Source: Clostridia bacterium (GTDB lineage: Bacteria > Bacillota > Clostridia > Oscillospirales > CAG-272). Taken from it: 36,437 bases of DNA. The notes below the pieces were generated by a model. It had not been told where the DNA came from, did no database searches, and saw only the letters and a list, made by a program, of their open reading frames with translations. Made by a program: the position numbers and the translations under genes. Position 1 is the stretch's first letter; each line of letters begins with the position of its first letter. Positions 16,336-23,431 of the stretch are shown here, piece by piece. The stretch covers positions 1 to 36,437 of the forward strand of contig JAFTZI010000026.1 of the NCBI GenBank assembly GCA_017461055.1, in the 5' to 3' direction.

Positions 16336-18074
16336 TGAGTGAAAAGAGAATAATGCTTGGCAATGATGCAATTGCCAGAGGTGCATATGAGGCAGGAGTA
16401 AAGGTTTCAAGCTCCTATCCCGGCACACCAAGCACAGAAATAAGCGAATTTTTGGCAAAGTATGATGAGGTTTATACGGAGTGGGCGCCAAATGAAAAGG
16501 TAGCCTTAGAGGTTGCCGCAGGCGCCGCTATATCGGGCGTACGCAGTATGGCTTGTATGAAGCACGTAGGCTTGAACGTGGCATCTGACCCTCTTTACAC
16601 TCTTGCATATACAGGAATTAATGCAGGACTTGTAATTGTAGTAGCAGACGACCCGGGTATTGCAAGCTCACAAAACGAGCAGGACACAAGAATGATTGCA
16701 AGAAGTGCCCATCTTCCCTTGGTTGAGCCAAGTGACAGTAACGAGGCTAAGGAATATTTCAAATATGCCTTTGAGCTAAGTGAAAAATACGACACCCCTG
16801 TAATTTTCAGAACTACAACAAAGCTTTCTCACTCACAAAGCATAGTTGAGCTTGGAGAAAAAATTGCGCCACAGGACAAGACCTACGAAAGAAGCATGAC
16901 TAAGTACGTTATGATGCCTGCTTCCGCCATTGGCAGACATAAGGTGGTTGAGGCAAGGGAAATCCAAATGGAAAAGGACGCTTCCGCTTTCCCTATTAAC
17001 ACTGTTGAATATAATGATAAGAAAATCGGCTTTATTACATCGGGAGTTCCTTATCAGTATGTTAAGGAAGCATTCCCAAATGCAAGCGTGTTAAAGCTTG
17101 GCGTTATCAATCCGTTGCCAAAGACAATGATTGAGGACTTTGTGAAAGAGGTAGAAGCAGTTTACATAATTGAGGAATTAGAGCCTGTAATTGAGGAGCA
17201 GGTAAGAAGCTGGGGCTTGAATGTAAAGGGTAAGGAGTGCTTTACAAAGCAGGGCGAATACAGCGCAAATATGCTCAAAAAGGTAATAAACGGTACCGAT
17301 GAGTGCGTATTTGAAAAGGCTGCATCTCCCGCGCGTCCACCTATTTTGTGCCCGGGCTGCCCACACAGAAGCGTATTTTCTGTTCTTAACAAGCTTAAAA
17401 TTCACGCATCGGGCGACATCGGCTGCTACACCTTAGGCGCAGTTGCTCCGCTTAATGTAATTGATACAACCATTTGTATGGGCTCATCAATTTCCTTACT
17501 GCACGGTATGGAAAAGGCAAGGGGCAAGGAGTATATTAAAAATTGGGTAGCTACAATCGGCGACTCTACCTTCCTTCACACAGGTGTTAACTCACTTATT
17601 AATATGGTATACAATAAGTCAAGCGCAACTGTTATGATTCTTGACAACCGCACAACAGGTATGACAGGACATCAGGAGCACGCGGCAACAGGAAAAACAC
17701 TTAAGGGTGAGGATACATATGCAATTGATTTGGCAGAGCTTTGCAGAAGCATAGGTGTTCCAAACGTAATCGAAATTGACGCGTTTGACGTACAGGGCCT
17801 TGAAAAGACTGTTAAGGAAAGTGTTAACGGAGATACCTTGACAGTTATTATCGCAAAAGCGCCTTGCGCACTTTTGAAGGGACAGAAATTCCCATACGTA
17901 TGCAAGGTTGACAGCGAAAAATGCAAAAAATGCGGTATGTGTATGAAAATCGGCTGTCCCGCTATGACAAAAAATGAGGACGGAACGGTTAAAATAGACG
18001 AAACTATGTGTAATGGCTGCGGTCTTTGCGCAAATTACTGCAAATTCGGCGCAATCAGCAAGCAAGAAAGATAA
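16335..18074 (+). CDS. iorA: Indolepyruvate:ferredoxin oxidoreductase subunit alpha
   Basis: A protein of 579 aa. IorAB interconverts arylpyruvate plus CoA and arylacetyl-CoA plus CO2, using ferredoxin. The N-terminal pyrimidine-binding domain has SSYPGTPSTE and NEKVALEVAAGAA with the likely TPP-activating Glu59. The TPP/Mg domain has GDIGCYTLG and GDS (409-411) to N438. The C-terminal ferredoxin domain carries two 4Fe-4S motifs: C530-x2-C533-x2-C536-x4-C541 and C559-x2-C562-x2-C565-x3-C569. It overlaps the upstream ligase by one base and lies 15 nt before iorB, with AAGGAGG between. A complete, intact subunit. Confidence 0.95.
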   Translation: MSEKRIMLGNDAIARGAYEAGVKVSSSYPGTPSTEISEFLAKYDEVYTEWAPNEKVALEVAAGAAISGVRSMACMKHVGLNVASDPLYTLAYTGINAGLVIVVADDPGIASSQNEQDTRMIARSAHLPLVEPSDSNEAKEYFKYAFELSEKYDTPVIFRTTTKLSHSQSIVELGEKIAPQDKTYERSMTKYVMMPASAIGRHKVVEAREIQMEKDASAFPINTVEYNDKKIGFITSGVPYQYVKEAFPNASVLKLGVINPLPKTMIEDFVKEVEAVYIIEELEPVIEEQVRSWGLNVKGKECFTKQGEYSANMLKKVINGTDECVFEKAASPARPPILCPGCPHRSVFSVLNKLKIHASGDIGCYTLGAVAPLNVIDTTICMGSSISLLHGMEKARGKEYIKNWVATIGDSTFLHTGVNSLINMVYNKSSATVMILDNRTTGMTGHQEHAATGKTLKGEDTYAIDLAELCRSIGVPNVIEIDAFDVQGLEKTVKESVNGDTLTVIIAKAPCALLKGQKFPYVCKVDSEKCKKCGMCMKIGCPAMTKNEDGTVKIDETMCNGCGLCANYCKFGAISKQER

Positions 18075-18089
18075 GGAGGGCAAGGAATT

Positions 18090-18653
18090 ATGAATATAAT
18101 GGTAGTTGGCGTTGGCGGACAAGGCACCTTGCTCACCAGCAGAATTATTGGAAAAACCGCGCTTAATGCAGGCTGGGATGTTAAGCTTTCCGAGGTGCAC
18201 GGTATGGCACAGCGCGGCGGAAGCGTTGTTACCTTTGTAAGATTTGGCAAAAAGGTTTATGAGCCTGTTTGTGAGGAGGGTAGTGTTGATGTTCTTATCT
18301 CCTTTGAAAGACTTGAGGCTCAAAGATATGCTCACTTCCTTAAAAAAGACGGTATTATGATTGTTAACGATACAAGAATTGACCCGATGACAGTTGTTAT
18401 AGGTGCAAGTGAGTATCCAAGCGGAATTTTGGAGGCTCTTTCTCAAAAGCACAGCGTTTACACCATCAAGGGCGGCGAAATTGCCAAGAGCCTTGGTAAC
18501 TCAAAGGTTTTAAACTCCGTTGTTTTGGGACTTGCGGCAAAGCATATAGGCTTTTCCAAGGATGAGTGGCTTGAGGTTTTGAAGGCTACCGTTCCGCAAA
18601 AAACAATAGAAATTAATACAAAAGCGTTTGAAATGGGATATGAGGGGGAATAA
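18090..18653 (+). CDS. iorB: Indolepyruvate:ferredoxin oxidoreductase subunit beta
   Basis: A protein of 187 aa of the pyruvate ferredoxin/flavodoxin oxidoreductase gamma-type family, the partner of IorA. The N-terminus has VGVGGQGTLLTSRIIG (6-21), and KLSEVHGMAQRGGSVVTFVRFG (residues 32-53) is diagnostic for IorB and its relatives. Together the two subunits form the arylpyruvate oxidoreductase. The AAGGAGG ribosome binding site overlaps the iorA stop. Three bases separate it from the second ligase. Confidence 0.94.
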   Translation: MNIMVVGVGGQGTLLTSRIIGKTALNAGWDVKLSEVHGMAQRGGSVVTFVRFGKKVYEPVCEEGSVDVLISFERLEAQRYAHFLKKDGIMIVNDTRIDPMTVVIGASEYPSGILEALSQKHSVYTIKGGEIAKSLGNSKVLNSVVLGLAAKHIGFSKDEWLEVLKATVPQKTIEINTKAFEMGYEGE

Positions 18654-18656
18654 AAA

Positions 18657-19955
18657 ATGATTTGGAATGAAAAAATGGAGTGTATGTCCCGTGAGGAAAT
18701 GACAGCTCTTCAGGATGAAAGACTTGTTAAGCTTGTAAAATACGTTTACGATAATGTAGAGTATTATCGCAACAAAATGGATAAATGCGGTGTTAAGCCC
18801 GAGGACATCAAGGGTGTTTGCGATATAACAAAGCTGCCTTATACTACAAAGGACGACCTGCGTGATACATACCCCTTCGGACTTTTCGCAGCTCCTCATT
18901 CTGACATTGTAAGAATACACGCCTCCTCCGGTACAACAGGAAAGGCAACAGTTGTTGGCTACACACAAAACGATATTGATATGTGGAGTGAGTGTGTTGC
19001 GCGCTGTATGTCAATGGCAGGCGTTACAAAGGACGATATTATTCAGGTAGCCTATGGCTATGGCTTGTTTACGGGCGGTCTTGGCGCACATTACGGTGCT
19101 GAAAAGCTTGGCGCTATGGTAGTTCCGATGAGCACAGGTAACTCAAAGAAGCTGACAACTATGATGGTTGACTTCGGCGCAACCGCTATTGCCTGCACAC
19201 CATCATATCTCTTGCATCTTTCCGAGGTTTTAAGAGATGAGGGCTTGCTTGATAAGATAAAATTAAAGGCGGCTGTTTGCGGCGCAGAGCCTTGGACAGA
19301 AAAAATGCGCCGCGAAATAGAAACCCGCTTGAACATTACAGCCCACGATATTTACGGTCTTAGCGAAATTATGGGCCCGGGCGTTGCCTGCGACTGTGAG
19401 CATCACGAGGGACTTCATATTTGCGAGGACTACTTCTACCCCGAAATTATAGACTCAAAGACACTTGAGCCTGTAAGCGACGGTGAAACAGGAGAGCTTG
19501 TGTTCACAACTCTTACAAAGGAGGGTATTCCTCTCATCCGTTACAGAACCAAGGACTTAACAAGCATTACAAGAGAAAAATGTAAGTGCGGAAGAACAAG
19601 CGTTAGAATTTCACGCTTTAAGGGCAGAAGCGACGATATGCTTATTATTCGTGGCGTTAACGTATTCCCAAGCCAGGTAGAGGCTGCCCTTATCAATGTT
19701 GAAGAGGTAACACCTCACTATATGATGATAGTAGACAGAGAAAACAACCTTGACACACTTGAAATTCAGGTTGAGGTTGACAGCAAGTACTACACAGACG
19801 AAATTAAGGGAATTGAAAAGCTTACAAAGAAGATTGCAGGCGTAATTCAAAGCGCCCTTGGCATTAGCGCAAAAATCAAGCTAATGGGTCCAAACTCACT
19901 GAAGCGCAGTGAGGGCAAGGCTGTACACGTAATTGATAACAGAAAGCTATATTAA
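18657..19955 (+). CDS. Phenylacetate-CoA ligase-like enzyme, copy 2
   Basis: An AMP-forming aryl-CoA ligase of 432 aa, paralogous to the ligase at 15031 along its whole length. The adenylate-binding motif SSGTTGKATVV is at 90-100, with ITAHDIYGLSEIMGPGV and the C-terminal [19 protein letters not shown]. Around the predicted acid pocket it reads AYGYGLFTGGLGAHYG, against [16 protein letters not shown] in copy 1, so the two may prefer different arylacetates (phenyl-, 4-hydroxyphenyl- or indole-3-acetate). It lies between iorB (3 nt) and the ACT gene (13 nt). Confidence 0.9.
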   Translation: MIWNEKMECMSREEMTALQDERLVKLVKYVYDNVEYYRNKMDKCGVKPEDIKGVCDITKLPYTTKDDLRDTYPFGLFAAPHSDIVRIHASSGTTGKATVVGYTQNDIDMWSECVARCMSMAGVTKDDIIQVAYGYGLFTGGLGAHYGAEKLGAMVVPMSTGNSKKLTTMMVDFGATAIACTPSYLLHLSEVLRDEGLLDKIKLKAAVCGAEPWTEKMRREIETRLNITAHDIYGLSEIMGPGVACDCEHHEGLHICEDYFYPEIIDSKTLEPVSDGETGELVFTTLTKEGIPLIRYRTKDLTSITREKCKCGRTSVRISRFKGRSDDMLIIRGVNVFPSQVEAALINVEEVTPHYMMIVDRENNLDTLEIQVEVDSKYYTDEIKGIEKLTKKIAGVIQSALGISAKIKLMGPNSLKRSEGKAVHVIDNRKLY

Positions 19956-19968
19956 GGAGGACAAAGAA

Positions 19969-20397
19969 ATGACAGTTAATCAGGTATCCGTTTTTATAGA
20001 AAACAGACAGGGTAGACTTGGCGAGGTATTAAGCGTTTTAAAGGAGAATGACGTTAACATTTTGTCTATTTCCTTGGCAGACACAACAGAATACGGTCTT
20101 TTAAGACTTATTGTAAATAAGCCTGAGTATGCAAAAGAGGTTCTTCTTTCAGCAGGCTTTTCAACAATGCTGACAGAGGTGCTTATTATTAAGGTTCCCC
20201 ACGTAGCAGGTGCACTTCAGGACATTCTTTCCGAAATTGCACAGGCTAACATAAGTATTGAATATATGTACGGTCTTTCCGTTGAAGCAAACGACGCTTC
20301 CATAGTTATGAAAACCAATCAGTTAAGCGACGCTTGCCAGGTTCTCAAAAACAAAAACATCGGCACAATGACAGAAAAGGAAATAGAGTCCTTATAA
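19969..20397 (+). CDS. Tandem ACT-domain protein, putative amino-acid sensor
   Basis: A protein of 142 aa made of two ACT domains. The first (about 3-68) has VSVFIENRQGRLGEVLSVLK and the second (about 70-135) VPHVAGALQDILSEIAQANI; each has the beta-alpha-beta pattern with a glycine at the ligand-binding turn. No catalytic domain is attached. Stand-alone tandem-ACT proteins often accompany iorAB and aryl-CoA ligase genes and are thought to bind amino acids. Here it may sense the aromatic amino acid made or consumed by the operon, which is inference. The start at 19969 has AAGGAGG just upstream; an in-frame ATG 12 codons earlier lies in the end of the ligase gene. Confidence 0.88.
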   Translation: MTVNQVSVFIENRQGRLGEVLSVLKENDVNILSISLADTTEYGLLRLIVNKPEYAKEVLLSAGFSTMLTEVLIIKVPHVAGALQDILSEIAQANISIEYMYGLSVEANDASIVMKTNQLSDACQVLKNKNIGTMTEKEIESL

Positions 20398-20401
20398 TAA
20401 A

Positions 20402-21202
20402 ATGATAATAGATTTTCACGCACATATTTTTCCCGATAAAATAGCCGAGGCAACCGTTTCGGCTCTGTCCAAGGGAGCAGGAATTCCGCCGCACTCAAAC
20501 GGAGCATTAAGCGGACTTTTGGAGCAAATGAACAAGGCAGAGGTTGATGTAAGCATCAACCTTCCTGTCTTGACAAAATCAAAGCAATTTGACAGTATTT
20601 TTTCCTTTGCCAAAACCGTTAACCAAATGGAAAACGGAGTAATTTCCTTTTGCGGTATTCATCCGGATGATGAGGAGTACGAAAAGCACCTACATCTTAT
20701 TAAAGAAGCAGGCATTAAGGGAATTAAAATCCACCCCGACTACCAAGGCGCATTTTTCGATGATGAAAGATATGTTAAAATTCTTTCCTTGGCAAAAAGC
20801 CTTGACTTGATTACAGTTACTCACGCAGGTCTTGACGGAGCCTTCATAGGTCAAGAAATCAAGTGTACGCCTGTAAGGGTGTTGCGCCTGCTTGACGCAA
20901 TCGGCGGGTATGATAAATTAGTTCTTGCTCACTTGGGCGGAAACGAGCTTTATGATGAGGTTTTTGTCAATTTGGCGGGGGAGAGTGTTTATTTTGACAC
21001 ATCCTATGTTCTACCGTTTTTGACACAAGACCAATTTGAAAAAATGGTTGAAAGGCATGGAGAGAATAAAATTTTGTTCGCAACCGACAGTCCTTGGCAG
21101 GACCAAAGGAAAATGGTGGATATTTTAAAGGGATACGGCTTAGGAGCCCACATTCAAAACAAAATATTATGTGAAAACGCAAAAAAATTACTCAATATTT
21201 AG
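20402..21202 (+). CDS. Amidohydrolase family (Amidohydro_2-like) metal-dependent hydrolase or decarboxylase
   Basis: A TIM-barrel protein of 266 aa. Metal-ligand positions are visible: HxH in DFHAHIF (His6, His8), His141 in VTHAG, His177 in LAHLGG and Asp229 in FATDSPW. This is the set expected of the amidohydrolase_2 group, which includes hydrolases and non-oxidative decarboxylases such as ACMSD and aromatic acid decarboxylases. It sits inside the arylacetate operon, four bases after the ACT gene and with only a weak ribosome binding site, so it is probably coupled to upstream translation. The substrate is unknown; an aromatic acid or an amide or ester of one would fit. Confidence 0.82.
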   Translation: MIIDFHAHIFPDKIAEATVSALSKGAGIPPHSNGALSGLLEQMNKAEVDVSINLPVLTKSKQFDSIFSFAKTVNQMENGVISFCGIHPDDEEYEKHLHLIKEAGIKGIKIHPDYQGAFFDDERYVKILSLAKSLDLITVTHAGLDGAFIGQEIKCTPVRVLRLLDAIGGYDKLVLAHLGGNELYDEVFVNLAGESVYFDTSYVLPFLTQDQFEKMVERHGENKILFATDSPWQDQRKMVDILKGYGLGAHIQNKILCENAKKLLNI

Positions 21203-21209
21203 GTGAAAT

Positions 21210-22397
21210 ATGTTTAACGAAAAAATGTATGCTTTAGGCAGTAAGCGCTCTATTATAAGAGAGATTTTTGAATACTGCAAAACAAGAGCAGGCGAAATAG
21301 GGGCAGATAGGGTTTTTGATTTCAGCATCGGTAACCCAAGCGTTGAGCCGCCTGCTGAAATCAGTCAAGCTATTTGCGATCTTGTAAATAACGAAAGCTC
21401 CGTTCTTTTACACGGTTATACCTCTGCGCAGGGCGATGCCTCTGTAAGAAAAGCAATAGCTGATGAAATTAACGAAAAATTCGGCGCAGGCGTTGGGGCA
21501 AACAATATATATATGACATGCGGCGCCGCTGCATCACTTACTATATCTTTAAGAGCGCTTTTGAACGCGGGAGAGGAGTGCGTTGTATTTGCTCCGTTCT
21601 TTACAGAATACCGTGTATTTATTGAAAATGCGCAGGGACGTGTCGTTGTTTCGACCCCTACACCAAAAACCTTCCAGATAGATACAAAGGATTTGGAGAG
21701 CAAAATTACCGAAAAAACAAAGGCAGTTATAATGAACTCTCCAAACAACCCAAGCGGAGTTGTGTACAGCGAGGAAACAATCAAGGCTGTAACAGATATA
21801 CTTAAAAGGAAGGAACAGGAGTTTTCTCACCCAATTTACTTAATTGCCGACGAGCCGTACAGAGAGCTTGTGTTTGGTGATGTTACCGTACCGTATCTTA
21901 TGAATTACTATGATAACACCATAGTTTGCTATTCATACTCAAAGGCACTTTCCTTGCCCGGTGAAAGAATCGGCTATATAGCGGTAAGCCCCAAAATGCA
22001 GGACTCTGAAAATGTATATCTTGCAATTTGCGGCGCAGGCCGTTCCCTTGGCTATGTTTGCGCTCCAAGTCTTTTCCAGCAGGTAATAAAAAAGACAATC
22101 GGCGCTAAGGTTGACGTAAATATTTACAAGGAAAACAGAGATATTCTTTATAATGCCCTAACAGAATATGGCTATGAATGTGTTCAGCCCGACGGAGCAT
22201 TTTACCTGTTCGTTAAGGCTCTTGAGGACGATGCCTATAAATTCTTTGAAAAGGCAAAGTTAAAGGAAATCTTGGTTGTCCCCTGTGACGACTTCGGCGT
22301 TTCAGGCTACGTGCGTATTGCCTACTGCGTTGATAAGCAAAGAATAATCAATGCGCTCCCTGCCTTTAAAGCATTAGCAGAAGAATATAACAAATAA
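21210..22397 (+). CDS. PLP-dependent aminotransferase class I, probable aromatic aminotransferase
   Basis: A protein of 395 aa of fold-type I. Motifs are GNPSVEPP (41-48), NSPNNPSGVVY (176-186), ADEPYREL (213-220), SYSKALSLPGERIGY with the PLP lysine at Lys245 and Arg253, and a C-terminal YVRIAYC with the carboxylate-binding arginine. Placed last in the iorAB operon, it most likely exchanges an arylpyruvate with an aromatic amino acid. Specificity cannot be proven from sequence; alanine or aspartate aminotransferase activity is possible. The ribosome binding site AGGTG is 8 nt after the previous stop. A bidirectional terminator follows. Confidence 0.9.
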   Translation: MFNEKMYALGSKRSIIREIFEYCKTRAGEIGADRVFDFSIGNPSVEPPAEISQAICDLVNNESSVLLHGYTSAQGDASVRKAIADEINEKFGAGVGANNIYMTCGAAASLTISLRALLNAGEECVVFAPFFTEYRVFIENAQGRVVVSTPTPKTFQIDTKDLESKITEKTKAVIMNSPNNPSGVVYSEETIKAVTDILKRKEQEFSHPIYLIADEPYRELVFGDVTVPYLMNYYDNTIVCYSYSKALSLPGERIGYIAVSPKMQDSENVYLAICGAGRSLGYVCAPSLFQQVIKKTIGAKVDVNIYKENRDILYNALTEYGYECVQPDGAFYLFVKALEDDAYKFFEKAKLKEILVVPCDDFGVSGYVRIAYCVDKQRIINALPAFKALAEEYNK

Positions 22398-22419
22398 CAC
22401 GTTAATTGAATAACAAAAC

Positions 22420-22450
22420 AGAGCCTTGAAATCAAGGCTCTATTTTATAT
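22420..22450. terminator. Bidirectional terminator after the arylacetate operon
   Basis: AGAGCCTTG (22420-22428) pairs with CAAGGCTCT (22433-22441) with a tight loop. T-rich stretches follow on both strands. It overlaps the stop codon of the convergent isomerase-like gene. Confidence 0.82.
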
Positions 22451-23249
22451 ATTCTTTAATTTTTTTAACGGTTTTATTTACCTTTTGTATGTCTATTCTG
22501 CCTGTTTGCAGGTCAAAGGATGTCGCCTCTGTAGTAAAGTCGCCCTTATAATTCAGCGACTTTACAAAGGCAAAAAATTTATCAAAATCAACGCTTCCCT
22601 CGCCTACGTGCAAAACACGTAAATTTTGCCAATCCATATATTCGCCAAGACGGTCATTTACGTGGAAGTGCGCGAAATGCTCGACCACGTGTCGATTATT
22701 TTCGTCATAAATTAAGTCAATTTGCTTGTGAAAGTCCGCCATTTTAGTGTCAAAGGTGAATTTTATGCTTGGGTAGGTCTTGCTTAACAGACACAAGTAA
22801 TAAAATGGGTCCCTTTGGTTACACACCACATTTTCAACGGTTAAGGTAAGGTCATAATGCTTGGCAATATTATCAAGATATTCAAAGCATTTAATGTTAT
22901 GGTCAATGTTCTTGTCGGAAATAGGTCCGTTCCATAGGTGCAAAACAAGCTTTTCAGCCTTTAAGTCCTTGGCAAGAGCGCAGTTAATTTCCATTCTTTC
23001 AAGAGCTTCATCTAATTTTGAATAGCTTATAAGCTCTCCGATTTGCTTTTCCAAATGAAAGGCTATAACAGGCAAGGAAACAGAATTAAGCGTAGCTTTT
23101 AGCTGATTTATTTTATCGTACCAGGTATCGTACATTAAAAGCTCAAGTCCGTCACATTCAAGCTGTGGGACAAGTGTATTAAGCAGTGTAAAATCTCGTC
23201 CGTTGGGTCGCCCCAGTAACGCGCCTGTTGATACAAGAACTCTGTTCAT
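22440..23249 (-). CDS. Sugar phosphate isomerase/epimerase-like TIM-barrel protein
   Basis: A protein of 269 aa of the AP_endonuc_2 (xylose isomerase-like TIM barrel) superfamily. Recognisable points are ECDGLELLMYDTWYDKI at the first barrel strand, KLVLHLWNGPIS, LTVENVVCNQRDPF with a metal-ligand glutamate, KFTFDTKMADFHKQ, HFHVNDR with histidine ligands, and HVGEGSVDFDKFF with the last glutamate. Members isomerise sugars or inositol derivatives; the substrate here is not known. The start at 23249 has AAGGGGGAT seven bases upstream, better than the ATG nine codons before. It is divergent from the GH106-like gene and has its own consensus promoter. Confidence 0.85.
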   Translation of the reverse strand: MNRVLVSTGALLGRPNGRDFTLLNTLVPQLECDGLELLMYDTWYDKINQLKATLNSVSLPVIAFHLEKQIGELISYSKLDEALERMEINCALAKDLKAEKLVLHLWNGPISDKNIDHNIKCFEYLDNIAKHYDLTLTVENVVCNQRDPFYYLCLLSKTYPSIKFTFDTKMADFHKQIDLIYDENNRHVVEHFAHFHVNDRLGEYMDWQNLRVLHVGEGSVDFDKFFAFVKSLNYKGDFTTEATSFDLQTGRIDIQKVNKTVKKIKEYIK

Positions 23250-23292
23250 ATTATCCCCCTTAGAATTGAAGGTCAAGCCTTATTTTAATGAC

Positions 23293-23321
23293 ATTATATA
23301 TTAAAAAAATTTGCGTGTCAA
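23293..23321 (-). promoter_or_regulatory. Consensus promoter of the isomerase-like gene
   Basis: On the minus strand, TTGACA (23316-23321) and TATAAT (23293-23298) are separated by 17 nt; both match consensus. Confidence 0.85.
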
Positions 23322-23373
23322 TATTAAAAGCCACAGTTATTTCAGGAAAATATAACAGTTTATATTAAATTTC

Positions 23374-23402
23374 TTGTCAATGGAGCTTTTATGTGGTAAA
23401 AT
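23374..23402 (+). promoter_or_regulatory. Promoter of the GH106-like / GT2 / glf operon
   Basis: TTGTCA (23374-23379) and TAAAAT (23397-23402) are separated by 17 nt, with TGTG one base before the -10. Confidence 0.7.
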
Positions 23403-23431
23403 ATAGAAAATGAAATTAATCAGGAGTTTTT

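Noticed and set aside
17619..18452. Long minus-strand frame (277 codons), cysteine/histidine-rich
   Set aside because: It is antisense to iorA and iorB, which are unambiguous; the composition is a mirror of their codon use.
15031..19955. The operon as a phenylacetate degradation (paa) pathway
   Set aside because: There are no paaABCDE epoxidase, paaG, paaZ or paaJ-like genes; the ligases are tied to IorAB and an aminotransferase, which points to arylpyruvate chemistry.
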